A stretch of 64,000 bases of DNA from Ceratothoa steindachneri. Taxonomy: Eukaryota > Arthropoda > Malacostraca > Isopoda > Cymothoidae. Position numbers and translations under genes: made by a program. The stretch is from NCBI GenBank assembly GCA_963969495.1, contig OZ018323.1:78695685-78759684 (forward strand), in the 5' to 3' direction. Below are positions 53,895-64,000 of the stretch, piece after piece (position 1 is the stretch's first letter; each line of letters starts with the position of its first letter). A model generated the notes under the pieces. That model saw only the letters and a program-made list of their open reading frames with translations. It was not told where the DNA came from and did no database searches.

Positions 53895-54035
53895 AATCAA
53901 TGTGGCAACGTTCCAGGCGATACCTGAAGCCCGCGCACCCGTTGCAGACGAAGTCCATCCTCATACTGGCCCACATGCGGTTGACGGAGGACTTCAACTT
54001 GTCCACGTTCCTGTGGCCAACCTTGCAGGCCTTGC
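53895..54035 (-). pseudogene. Mariner-type transposase, C-terminal part
   Basis: The minus strand reads CKVGHRNVDKLKSSVNRMWA, then SMRMDFVCNGCAGFRYRLER and CHID before TAA at about 53895. This is the tail of the transposase whose N-terminus lies at 55600-56387. The open plus-strand frame over it is an antisense shadow. Confidence 0.75.
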
Positions 54036-55428
54036 TTCAGCGCTTGGGGTGCTGATAGGGCTACTGCCTTACTTTTTTTATCGATCCTTTGTTCGCTCGA
54101 AGCTCGACTACGGATGCGAGTTTTATGCATCCGCAGCCGAGCGTTTATTGCGGAAGGTGGATTCGATCCACCACACCGGCCTTCGCCTTGCGACCGGTGC
54201 CTACCGCACTTTCCCCATTGAGAGCCTGTTGGTCGATGCTGGGGATATGCCACTCGCTCTGCGCCGCGTGCAGTGCATCACTCGCCTGTACGCGCGAGCC
54301 CGGCGCCTCCCTCAGTCGCCAACAGCTCTCACTGCATCCGCAGCTGATCTCGATGGTGCCTATGCCGCCGAGAGACGCCAGTCATACCCTAAGCCCTTTG
54401 GGTTTAGGGCCAGGAAACTCCTTCGAGAGGTAGATATAGCTCTCGGGCCGGTGGCGCTCCTGGTTCTGCCCAGGACGCCACCCTGGAGGGTACCACATTT
54501 GGCTATTTGTCGCTACACCTCTGCTCCCAAAGCTTGTACTGCGCCGGGAGTATTGCGTTCGACCTTTTTGGAGCACACATCGTGTCACGCTGGAACCGTA
54601 CCAGTGTATACGGATGGCTCCAAGTCCCAAGAGGGGTTCGGCTTCCACGCCGTATCCCCTCTGTTTGAAGTCAGCGGGGCTCTACCAGGCGCTGCGTCTG
54701 TCTTCACGGCCGAGCTGGTGGCAATGCACCACTCGGTACGGGAGATTACGCGACGTGCCCGGTTCGGAGACCGGATTGTGATCTATAGCGACTCACAAAG
54801 CGCCCTGAGTGCCCTCGGGGCATTGGAATCTCCGCATCCCCTGGTTCGCGAAATCCGTGACGCCACGGTTTTGGCGAGCCGGGCAGATGTCGAGATTATC
54901 TTCTGCTGGGTTCCTGGACATGTAGGAATTGCGGGGAATGAGGAGGCCAAAGAGTCCGCGAGGACTCTGCGACCGGACCAGCGTTTCGCTCTTCCTCACA
55001 CCGACTACATGGGAGGAATACGGGCAGCTCTTCGGACTGCTTGGCAAAGAAGATGGGAGACGGTCGAAGGGAACTTAAAGTTGCGTACCATTGCGCCGCG
55101 ACTGTTCCCATGGACCTATCCCCCAATGCCGCGGCGGCTTCAGGTTGCTTTCTATCGTCTCCGAATCGGGCACACTCGTGTGACGCATCGCTATTTGATG
55201 GAGCGCTCGCCTGCGCCCTATTGCAACGACTGCGTCGTCCCCCAGACTGTTCGGCACATTCTTGTTGAATGTCCCAGTCTGGGTGATCTTCGCGCACGAC
55301 ACCTGTCCCGGTACCGGGATGGGCGTGGTCGCTACCGCCTGTCCCTTGTACTCTGGACGAGTGCGTGCACTTTGACTGGTGGACTTGTTGACTTTTGGGG
55401 GGAGGCCGGCCTTCTCCCTTTCATTTAA
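54036..55428 (+). pseudogene. Element E ORF2 C-terminus: RT thumb, RNase H, zinc motif
   Basis: An extra T in the run at 54072-54078 changes frame relative to element C, after which FYRSFVRSKLDYGCEFYASA to the stop at 55428 is open. RNase H keeps YTDGSKSQEGFGFHAV, FTAELVAMHHS and IYSDSQSALSAL with the catalytic Asp that element C lost. The last block is GNEEAKES, lacking four codons including the final catalytic Asp. The zinc motif CNDCVVPQTVRHILVEC is intact. An open frame from 53887 runs into it from antisense mariner sequence, so the first about 50 residues of that 513-codon frame are not element protein. No RT active site is present. Confidence 0.9.
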
Positions 55429-55587
55429 CCAGGTTTAATTGTTGTTAGCTATTGTTATTGTTATTTTTTTATTGTTGTTTTCTGTTCAATTTTTTAAAGT
55501 AGCCTAGAACTAGGCTGTTTGTTTACGGCGAATTATGCCTAAATCGGCAGTCGCCAGATAGCCCATTAAATAAAAAAAATAAAAAAA
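54036..55587 (+). mobile_element. Element E: 5'-truncated relative of element C
   Basis: A 1,552-bp copy corresponds to element C from about 46977 to its 3' end and finishes in an A-rich tail at 55567-55587. Perfect 12-bp duplications TGCAGGCCTTGC flank it at 54024-54035 and 55588-55599. The insertion split the mariner transposase gene. Sequence identity to element C is very high by eye. Truncation within the RT thumb is typical of incomplete reverse transcription. Confidence 0.93.
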
Positions 55588-55599
55588 TGCAGGCCTTGC

Positions 55600-56387
55600 C
55601 CGCACGTAGCCACTGGTGGCTGCCAAAATTCCTTTGGCCAGAAGTTTATGTTCGACCGCAACCACTCTTGCACGGTCTTGGTCGTGTGGGCGAGGCACCG
55701 CCCCGCCGATATAAGTAGTCCGCCGCCTTCGTCAACTTTCTCATCCAGGCCAGGACTTTTGTGGCCAAGTTGTCCCTGTAATTGACCGCAGTCAGCCCTC
55801 AACCAACCGCGGACTACTCCGGCGGTATCTTGCCGTTCGAAGCCACGACGTCGAACATCATCACAGAGGTCGGGTGCTTGGTCGTGGACACTTAGTGTGC
55901 CTCGGAAACGACGTCCTGGCCGAAGCTTACCACGCGGTCGTTCTGTTTGATGACAGGATCGACCGTGTGCAATATATATATAAAAAAAAATGAATTCTAT
56001 TTCTCTGACTCTTGAAGTCGTTGAGAAGGCGACGACAGCGCTCCCGACGTTGTTATCGCATACGGTTAGTGAGAAGCCTCTCCACGCACCTCAAGCTCTT
56101 GCCTCCCTCCTCTTGACGGTCCTGAATACCGTGGCCGCCGAGATGTTCTTCGCGAGCGAATTCATTTTGAGCTTCGGAGCATTTTCGAAGACCATTCTCA
56201 CAGCCATACGAAGGACAACTTGGGGTTTGCTTGATCGAGGTCGATCTTTGATGTCTTCCCCGTTCTTGAACCTCTCCGCGACTCTGTGGACGGTCATCCT
56301 GCTGACGTTGAGCCGCTTGGCGATGTCGGACTTAAGGCCCGCCCGCAACAGAGCATAGATCTCGATTCTTTTCACTTCCTCCTCCAC
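55600..56387 (-). pseudogene. Mariner-type transposase, N-terminal and central part
   Basis: ATG 56387 opens MEEEVKRIEIYALLRAGLKS, then DIAKRLNVSRMTVHRVAERF, a helix-turn-helix DNA-binding domain. KNGEDIKDRPRSSKPQVV and ISAATVFRTVKRREARA follow. After a frameshift near 56090 the catalytic region is recognisable but broken, with blocks like VVNRQNDRVVSFGQDVV near 55945, KHPTSVMMFDVVASNGKIPP near 55860 and RTTYIGGAVP then TKTVQEWLRSN and INFWPKEFWQPPVAT near 55630-55720. The last resembles the region before the final acidic residue. The normal WPPQSPDLNPLD-type motif is damaged. Confidence 0.78.
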
Positions 56388-56559
56388 ACATCCGTATACA
56401 ATGGAAAAAAAAGCTTTAATGACACATGTTGGAAAAGTAGAACTTTAAGTTTGTTTGACGAAACTTTCTTATCACGCACGTAAACCTCCCAAAGGTAAAA
56501 ATATAGCCAAGTGTAACCTAACTTTTGTAAACCCCGGTATGCTCTTGAGATGAGAGCAC

Positions 56560-57000
56560 TAAGGTACCCCTACTCCCAGATGTCATGGACCTTCCCAGCA
56601 TTGTCCACTGAATTTGTTGGGAAACACTCTCGAACGTAATTCCGCTCATGGGCGAGATCCTCCCAGGATAATAAGGGTCCCCGAGGGACTCAAAAGGAGA
56701 GGAGGGCCTTCTCGCTCCGATGGGGCTCCACGCTGAGGCTCTGAATCGAAGTCCCTGTGGTGTTGGGGTCCGGGGATGGACGGATCGGCAGGAGCCAGGC
56801 CAAGTTTGCAAGGTTGGCCAATGCTGCTCTCGAATGGATATGGAGGAGACCCCAAAGCCCAAGATTAAAGCGTGGAGCCTTGGTATCGTCGATGCACCTC
56901 ATCGTGAAAGTATCCTACGCCTTCGAGCCCGTCGGTTTTAAATGCTTCTTAGTAGTATGTGCTACCGACGGAAATATGTTGTCCTGGGGACACACAATCA
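56560..57000 (+). pseudogene. I-type ORF1 (gag) relic
   Basis: VSYAFEPVGFKCFLVVCATD then GNMLSWGHTI at about 56905-56995 aligns with VFEPAGFKRFLVIRSTDGTM then LSKGNMI of element C ORF1. The preceding 340 bp read as Pro/Ser/Trp-rich frames like the ORF1 N-terminal tail. The relic is cut by a CR1-like copy at about 57001. Confidence 0.68.
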
Positions 57001-57834
57001 GACCTTCGTCCTAGAAAGCAATGCCTAAATGCTAAGAATAAAGCTAATAGGATATTGGGATTCATTAGGAGGAGTGTAAGCAATAAGAGTGCTGAAGTCA
57101 TTCTAAAACTGTATCTGGCGCTAGTTAGGCCTCATCTAGACTATGCAGTACAATTTTGGTCACCATATTATAGGAAGGATATTGATTTGCTTGAGTCTGT
57201 GCAGAGAAGGATGACAAAGATGATTGGTGGGCTAAGGAACTTACCTTATGGTGAAAGGCTCAGAAAACTAAATCTACATACATTGGACAGGAGAAGAGTC
57301 AGAGGGGAATTGATTGAAGTCTTCAAATGGGTAAAAGGATAGAATAAAGGGGATCTGGGTAAGGTTCTTATACTTAGTGAACATGACAGGACACGTAGCA
57401 ATGGGTTTAAGCTTGATAAGTATAGGTTTAGGAAGGAGATTGGGAGGAATTGGTTTACAAATCGTGTGGTAGATGAATGGAATAGGCTCACTAGACATGT
57501 GATAGAAGCCTCCTCTCTGGGTAGTTTTAAGAATAGATTAGATAAATATATGGATGAAGCTGCTAGATGGGACTGACTTTTTTTTATGCACATATGTATA
57601 TATTTTTCTAAGGGGTAGGGAGATTATATTTTGCGGTTGCATGAATGGACATAATCCTCTGGATGCATTTTATGTATATTGTAGATTAGATCTGATGAAC
57701 TCCTGTAAAGGGTGACAATGTTGATGACTTTTCTCTGGTAAGAAATCTTATGTGTGTTGACTGGAACAGGAGCTGCCAAGTGTAGGCCATGAATGGTCTT
57801 TTGCAGTCTCCTTCTTTTCTTATGTTCTTATGTT
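57001..57834 (+). pseudogene. CR1-like family 1, copy C (plus strand)
   Basis: 5'-truncated at SDLRPRKQCLNAKNKANRIL. The C-terminus continues with GFIRRSVSNKSAEVILKLYL, RPHLDYAVQFWSPYYRKDID and RNWFTNRVVDEWNRLTRHV to a stop at about 57576, with one stop at 57342 (W/Y position of the VKGYNKG block). The 3' UTR and tail CTTCTTTTCTTATGTTCTTA end at 57834. It is nearly identical to copies A and B. It separates two parts of an older I-type relic. Confidence 0.9.
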
Positions 57835-58435
57835 AATCCAGCAAGTTATGCCTTAGCTCGGGATCTCGGTAAGGAACTTAAAGTCGTCCCATTCCTCGGA
57901 CTGGACGCTTCTGATGACTGCCCAGCGGGCAGTGTAACCCCCTTCGAAATTTCGATGACTACAGGAGTACCCCTCAATGTCTCGGCGGCTTGGGGGTACT
58001 CGCGCAACCCAGCGCCATTTGACGGAGCGCTACCCTGAACCTTAATGTGTCAACTGTTTAGTCCCCCCAAATAGTCCGTCACTTTCTTGTTGAATGTCCT
58101 AGTCTCCGGGACGAACGGGATCGCTGCCGCTTGTCCCTTATCATCGGGACTACTTCGTGCCGTGTACACCCGACTGTGGAATTGTCTCGTTTCTGTCGGA
58201 GGCGATCCTCCACCAAGTATTTAGCTTTAAGGTGCTGGGTGCATTTTCGGACCGTTGAGTGAGACAGGCCTCCCTCCGGCATCTGAAAATGGCTTTTGCT
58301 TTGGGTCTGGAGCCTTCATTTTTAGCTTAGTATTTATGTTTAGTGTAGTGTAGAGATATGCTGGTGTCTAGTTTCGGCGGCTTTTCCCATACGAGACATA
58401 TTTGGTCTATTTTTTTTTATAGACGCCAACCTTAG
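57835..58435 (+). pseudogene. I-type relic: RNase H end and 3' region
   Basis: VRHFLVECPSLRDERDRCRL then SLIIGTTSC (about 58073-58160) matches VRHILVECPSLGDLRARYLS then SLVLGTDSC at the end of element C ORF2. LGKELKVVPFLGL upstream resembles the shifted EGNLKLRAITPRLF region. It probably belongs to the same old copy as the gag relic at 56560-57000, with most of ORF2 deleted. Confidence 0.68.
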
Positions 58436-58439
58436 GGAC

Positions 58440-59475
58440 TTCAGTACACGCGCTTTGGTGTGCAGCAGAGGTAGTGATAGGAGTACTCTTTATATTATTC
58501 TTAGCTACCCACCGGATGCGAGTTGTATGCATCTGCAATCGACCGTGATTGTTGACGGTAGACTTCCATCTAGTACTCTGGTCTCAGTACGGCGTCCACG
58601 GCGCATTATACGCTTATACATGCGAGTCGAGCGTCCTCTTCGATCGCCAACGGGCTTAGGACAAGGAAACTCACGAGAGCTTGATGCAGCTCTTGTGTTG
58701 GTGGTGCCTCTGGTTATGGCCAGCATGTCACCCTGAATGTTTGTCTCCCCGTCTTTGTTACCTCAAAGCATCTAAAACACTTAAATATTACGTTTTTATT
58801 TCTTGTATGTAGCACATGTCATGTTATGCGTGAGCCGTGTCAGTGTACATGGGAGACTGAATCCGATTGTTGCTTTGGCTTCCATGCCTTCCCCCTTTCC
58901 CTATGATGCCGATGGTGCTCTTCCGGGTGCTTCGTCTATCTTCACGGATGACCTGGTTGCAGTAAACCTCTCGGTGATGCCAGTTGGGATGCCCGATTGT
59001 GATTTATGATTTATAGTAACTCACTGAGTACCCTTGAGGCATTTGAATCTTCTTACCCCCTAGGCCGCAGTATTTGTGCTGCCACTGCTTGCTGCAAGCG
59101 GGGAGGATGACGAGATTGTCTTCTGCTGGGTTCCTTGACATGCAGGGACTGCTGGAAATGATTGTGGTTACGACTGCGTCAGATTATTAACACGGACTGG
59201 ACGGCTGCACCTGCGTTTCGCTCTCCATCACTGACGACATGGCAGGAATCAGCTACCGCCCTTCGTTGTGCATTTCGATTAAGATGGGAGATGGTCGATA
59301 CGAATTTAAAGTTTCCTGCCATTATGCCCCGCGCCTTTCACGTGGCCTTACCCTACAATACCTCGTTTTTTGTTCACTCGCGGCACGCAGCGCCATTCGC
59401 TGGTGCACTCGTCGAATATCCCAGTCTGGATGCTTTTATCTGCGTATTGTGGGGTGGCCTATATCCATCGTAGGC
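58440..59475 (+). pseudogene. Second I-type relic: RT thumb through RNase H
   Basis: TGCELYASAIDR near 58515 matches YGCEFYASAAER. DAALVLVVPLVMASMSP near 58682-58733 matches the IALGPVAPLVLPRTPP region. YDADGALPGASSIFTDDLVA then VNLS near 58900-58970 matches the RNase H centre with Glu of TAEL changed to Asp. DEIVFCWVP then HAGTAGNDC near 59115-59165 matches IIFCWVPGHVGIAGNE. DDMAGISYRPSL near 59235 matches DYMAGIRAALRT. Many frameshifts are present. It lies directly after the previous relic in the same orientation. Confidence 0.75.
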
Positions 59476-61740
59476 CGCCGACAGATGAGACCGCTGCATT
59501 TTAAAAAAATACAAAATTGCGTCTTCCGATAAATGCTACCCGAATATTATCCTCTGATGTGCATTTTCAACTTGCCCCCTTCTCGCATATGCTCTTCGCC
59601 ATCTGTATCACGTTTATGGGCATGGAGCCTCTTAGTGTTTAGACAAAAGAATTGCCGCCTGGGCTGATGTTGTCTGATGAATAGAACCTCCTCTTCCTTT
59701 CTGCCTGTAACTTGCTCACAGGTATCGCGTCTGGTTCCACCCTTCTCAACTCTTGCCCCGCGTGGCGCTTCCGCTCTGTCGACTCTGCCGGTGGGCGAAG
59801 AAGACGCCTCCTCTTGGAAAACTCGCGGCGCTAGTCAGCCTATTAATGGTGGTCATGAGCAATAGCGAACTTTTTTCCTTTTTTTTTTTTTTTTTTGGTC
59901 TTTTTGTATGAGATGCTTAAATAGTGATTCCACTACCTCAGTACTAATGGGGGTATTACACGATTTGCACCTAGGACACCCCGAGGAATCGGGAGAATGG
60001 CGAACACTAACATTTACACTACACTACTTTTGATCAGATGCTTGTATTCTGGTTGTGTTGCAAAAAAAGTCCGTACTTAAGTGGGGCCTTTATTACTCTT
60101 TTGTCACTATGATTTCACTAATTTTTATTGTTATTCTAATTAATTGTTCATCTCTTGACTCTCATGTGCTCCTCTCCCCCCCCTTACCTTTCAGTTTTGA
60201 ACTTCTCCTAAACTGGCGAATGAAAGTCCCAATACAATTATTGAAGATTAACCCCTGATCTGTTTTTACGCATTTTTTTTATTGGGATTGTTGGATGAGT
60301 TTTGCCTTTTCCTGGGTTTCTTCACCCTCCGCATACATTACCCATCATTTGCGCTTGGTTCGTCTTGTCCGATTTTTAAGTCTCATTCCAACTTGCCATC
60401 TTCATTTCTTAAAACGCGACTTTGGTGGCGGGAAGGGATGCGAGGCGGTATAGGAGTCTGAACCTGAATGCTTTTGGGATTGGCGGCCATTATTTTACGA
60501 CCTGCTTCACACACTTTACACAAACTAACCCTTCCACGTACATTTTTGCTCAATCATGCCACGATGGACTTCTTTTTACACCACGGACCTTTTCTCTCCT
60601 TTGTTTCGAGAAAAGGACAGAAAACTAAGTCTAGTTATAGTCCCTCTCGAATCTGCACCTTCATAAGGAGCGCTCTACACTACCGAGTAAAATGAAACGA
60701 TTTTCTTTTATTAAAATATTTTCAAAAATGAGTTTGTAAATTAAATTTCCATGGTGCATTTAGGCATGCATTTAATGTATTTTATGAAAATTTCATATGA
60801 TCGCGCTCGTTTATTCAAGAAATAGATCCACATCGTTTACTCCTCCCTCCTAGTATCGCTATACTTGGCTTTGTAGATGCTTGTTCCTGTTCTTATTTCG
60901 CCTTTCTCCTCAAGTTCGTATCCTCGATGGCTGGTGCATCATTTTTTTTCTTTCGGGAAATCGCGCCATTTTCCATTCTCGTTGAAGCCTCTCCTCTCAT
61001 TTTGCAATTCAAAGCACCGTGGAGCGAGCTGAATTTGTGAACACGTTTGTGTTCTGGTTGTAAAATGAACCAAACGCACGCACCTTGTGCGCGCTCCTCA
61101 TTCAAGGAGGAACGCACTAACGTCCTCTTGTAACTGTGTTCAGTGTCTATCCATGTCGTTCCGTGACTGTTCTATATATACGTGTCTTGTATGTAGTCTG
61201 CGGACGTTTCCTTCAACCATGGGCGTTTTAATGTAATGTATAATTTTAAAGGGAGTTTAGTGATCTGCATTTTGTTTTTCTTGGGAGTTGATATAGAATA
61301 GTTTCCGTATGTATATTATAACCCGTATGTAAGCCTAAATCAGGAAATGTGGGTCATTAAGAACAGTCCCGTTTCGTTTGTCAGGTGACATGTTAACACA
61401 GCCATTTCTCCGTCACCTCGCTGATAACCGTGTGCGTGTATCTTAGTCTTCATTCAAATGGCCGGAAATTGTGTACAATTCCGCCGGCTGATCCTGTTAT
61501 GCACACATCGTCGCCGGCTGATCCATTTTGGTAGAACTCAGGAATGAGACGACAATCTCCTGAGGCAGCTTACTTCGGTCTTATTTCTTATTTTGAAGGC
61601 ATTCGCTTCTTATAAAGGTACAGCGGATGTTTTGTGTCTGGTGATAAAAGACCTAATTTAAAACAAACATTTTCTCACATCCTCATTATGGCGTTGTTGC
61701 AATGCGCCTAACCGACCATGCTTTGATTCCACCATACCAT
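59476..61740. other. No recognisable gene
   Basis: A T-rich run lies near 59877-59896, and short frames (59677-59865, 60055-60258, 60422-60628) carry no recognisable domain. I see no TE terminus, tRNA or exon that I can support. Confidence 0.5.
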
Positions 61741-61741
61741 A

Positions 61742-61761
61742 ACACACACACACACACACAC
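61742..61761. repeat. (CA)n microsatellite
   Basis: A short CA run of about 20 bp lies immediately upstream of the reverse-transcriptase fragment. Confidence 0.9.
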
Positions 61762-61767
61762 TCCAGG

Positions 61768-62010
61768 ATGGTCAAAATAGATCTGTGCCACGGGTTCTAT
61801 CACATCCCTATCCACCCCAAAGCCCGGGGCTGGTTCGGGATTAGTTGTGGTTCCCAAAGATACAGGTTTACGAGACTGTCCATGGGTTTCGGAGGGGGGA
61901 GGGCTTTCATTATGCAGCAGTGCATGGCCCCCATTTTCCAGGCGATGGCTAAGGTAAGGAATTGCCTGGCCTTCACTTATTTGGACGGTGTCCTCCTCCT
62001 GGGTTCCTGA
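61768..62010 (+). pseudogene. Reverse-transcriptase palm fragment, LTR/DIRS-like
   Basis: A frame of 80 codons reads MVKIDLCHGFYHIPIHPKA, then RGWFGI, QRYRFTRLSMGFG, IMQQCMAPIFQAMA and CLAFTYLDGVLLLG. The first block is the K-x-D-L...F-x-H-I-P-I motif that holds the first catalytic Asp. The RLSMGF block and the Y-L-D-G box follow in the correct order and spacing for an RT palm. The second Asp of Y-x-D-D is Gly, so it would be inactive. No flanking protease, RNase H or integrase was seen. The clade (Ty3-like, DIRS-like or other) is uncertain. Confidence 0.6.
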
Positions 62011-64000
62011 AGGGACCTTCGTTTACTGGTAAGGGATGTTGAGTCATCTTCCCTGGAAATAAATATCTCGAAGTTTGGAAATCTATAATTAGCACATAAC
62101 AACAACAATCTGTATCTGGGGCCACAAAGTTGTTCGCTCATAACTAACGGTTATTCACGTGTGGGCGTAAGTCCACCCTGCTGCTGCCCACCATATCCCT
62201 TACTTCTAGCGTCTCCAAAAAAGGTCCCTCTGGTTTATAATTTTACTTCGCGTATCTTCGTGTCACTACTGCATTTACAAACTCTTCTTTCTTCAAGAAC
62301 CTTCGCAAGGTCGATGACTCCACGAAATTAACTTTAGTTCTTGTATCAATACAGAAATGAATTGCCTCCCCGAAAGCGATGAATAATACTCATTAGATGC
62401 GGTAACTTTACGTAAGAGGTTACCAACTCCCATAACTTTACTCCACATGTTAACAATAACCCGCATAAATCGTAAATCATGTACGTACAGATCTCTTATC
62501 CTACTCCGCCTATATACGTTTTTTTTCTGCTAGTCAACTTCACATAGTGATATTATTGAGGTGAGTTGAACTTTATAGTATCTATGCCTATCGAAATTAC
62601 GGTTCTCTTAGACTTGGATCCTTTCGCCATAAGAGGAATGAGTATCTCTTTTTATTATTTCTTGAGTTCTTTATATCGCGAGTGTTCCTCAGGGAGGGAC
62701 GCGATTATTGTAAGCACCCCGCGCCTTTGTCCCAACTCCCTTTCTTCCGCTCTCTTTCGTACATTTTTTCGCGCTATTCATTCTATCTTTTCTTCCCGAC
62801 TCTGTACTGAGGGCAGCATTCCTGGAAATGTGTGGTAGGAGGGAGGAGATGCATAGGAAGCCGAAGGGGGCCCTAATCAGAATGTCTGTTTTCCTATAAG
62901 TATTTAAGGTTCATGTTTGTGCTAGCACCAGTTCTTTTCTCAATATCGTTCTTGTCTTCTTTTTTTCATGCTCCCTCTTCGTTCCTACATGGCTTGTTAG
63001 TGAAATTCACTTTCTATTCTCCTCTGAAGTGGCCTAATTGTGGCTGAATCCCCTCAGCGAGCTGCCGAGCTGCTCCCATCATCTAAAGACTTAACGGAGG
63101 CTGTTAACGATCTTGGACAAGGTCATATAAATTCACGAGACTCCCGGCCTCTTCGTTTCTTGGTCGGTGACCAGGCTCGCGTGATTCATCCCATCCCAAA
63201 GAATGCAAGTTGATGACGCGTTTGCCCAATTTTGACTCATTGAATCAACGGAAGTATTGTTTCCCCCTCGAGGTTTAAGCTTGATTCATTTCACCCATTA
63301 ACCCTCCCTCATACGCAATATTCGCCCATTCCCCCGATTTTTTTTCCCTCTCGAACTTTTAGCCCAATGCCAACGATGACGGTTCGCTCAGAAAAAAAAT
63401 TAAGGAGAAATCCGTAAAGTGGTGAAGCTACAGTCCGGCTGGGTGATCAAATCGCGGCTGTTTTACCCCCGATGCTCCTCCCCCCTTGCATCCCGCTGCA
63501 GGCTAGACTAGGAAAAAGAGGTGCTAGAAGAGGGAGATGGTGGGAGTATAATAGGTCCCTAACCTGAGTCAAGAAGGAGGTAATGAGCTCTAACCACGGA
63601 TGGGTGGGTGGAAGGTGGTCGGGCGACTAGCTGATTGAACGCCACTTATGTCTTTAGTGAGATTATTTTGGGTCACTGTGAGTGGCCCAAAGAAGCGAAT
63701 CGTTGCCCAGCTTCCTTCATCTACCGGTGCTGTAGCCTGCTCATGTGTACTCAGGAATCTGTGCGGAGTACACTGATTGGAAGCTTGCATACCTTCTCAT
63801 GTTTAAGGGTTGAATGCGATGGAAGTGACAGGGCTCTAAAAGGCCCGTTATTACAGTAGCAGACTTAAAATGTGTTAGGACTAATATAAGGAGGTGTTTA
63901 CCATGGCTGGTTTGCACAGCTCACACTCGTTATAAAAAATTATCGCTTGCACTTGCGTTTGAACACCTGTGTTTACTGCATCTGGCCATTGCTGTATGTA
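62011..64000. other. No recognisable gene
   Basis: Frames of up to 90 codons (62566-62838, 63590-63790 minus, 63635-63859) show no family signature, and no TE termini or splice-framed exons could be supported. Confidence 0.5.

Larger units (their letters stand above)
53780..56537 (-). mobile_element. Mariner/Tc1-type transposon interrupted by element E
   Basis: The left end CTGGGTATTCCAAAAGTCCT and the reverse complement of the right end, CCGGGGTTTACAAAAGTTAG, both continue into GGTTACACT/TGTTACACT-like sequence. They are therefore inverted repeats of about 33 bp with mutations. TA dinucleotides flank both ends (53778-53779 and 56538-56539). Without element E it is about 1.2 kb, a normal mariner length. 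The transposase runs on the minus strand and is split at 54024-54035. Confidence 0.82.

Noticed and set aside
53887..55428. A single 513-codon gene
   Set aside because: Its first about 50 codons are antisense mariner sequence, and the rest is the truncated element E. The 12-bp duplication proves the junction is an insertion.
60422..60695. Overlapping 68- and 75-codon frames as small genes
   Set aside because: Two overlapping frames of similar length with no motif. Likely chance.

Overview
The window is eukaryotic nuclear DNA, most likely from an arthropod and plausibly a decapod crustacean. The evidence is a spliced exon, long (TA)n microsatellites, mariner and hAT transposons, and CR1-like and I-type non-LTR retrotransposons; the decapod assignment is inference from the overall repeat style. 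There is no operon, bacterial gene, CRISPR array or rRNA. Almost everything readable is transposable element (TE) sequence, mostly decayed. The one host-gene piece I can support is a 41-nt exon at 36360-36400 (+) encoding part of the N-terminus of a DOT1-type histone H3K79 methyltransferase (DOT1L/grappa).

Layout. 1-3.4 kb: TA repeats, a 155-bp near-perfect palindrome, and a dead ZMYM1-like hAT transposase. 3.4-10.0 kb: an internally deleted mariner split by a 6-kb I-type retrotransposon (element A, minus strand). 10.2-10.6 kb: a non-autonomous hAT with an 8-bp target-site duplication (TSD). 11.7-24.8 kb: a nested graveyard of CR1-like elements (families 1 and 2) and a third non-LTR family, invaded by a 5'-truncated I-type element (element B), short MITE-like elements and a 760-bp foldback. 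25-33.6 kb: older fragments of several RT families. 33.7-41.7 kb: mostly unannotatable DNA holding the DOT1-like exon, TA arrays, a tRNA-derived SINE and a short mariner. 41754-48624: full-length I-type element C with a perfect 13-bp TSD, the youngest-looking insertion here. 48.6-59.5 kb: an inverted-repeat element, a deleted hAT, element D (internally deleted relative of C), a second mariner split by element E (5'-truncated relative of C, perfect 12-bp TSD), a CR1 copy inside an old I-type relic, and one more relic. 59.5-64 kb: little recognisable apart from a reverse-transcriptase fragment.

How the parts relate. Elements C, D and E and the relics at 28.9, 56.6-58.4 and 58.4-59.5 kb are one I-type lineage, with gag-like ORF1, then endonuclease, RT, RNase H and a terminal zinc motif. 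A is a more distant relative and B a different RNase H-bearing lineage. None can be active as read: each has stops, frameshifts or lost catalytic residues. The points I would check first are the hairpin array over the 5' leader and ORF1 of element C, the RNase H lesions that separate C from D and E, the internally deleted element D with its own TSD, and the DOT1-like exon with a sense-oriented I-type element downstream.
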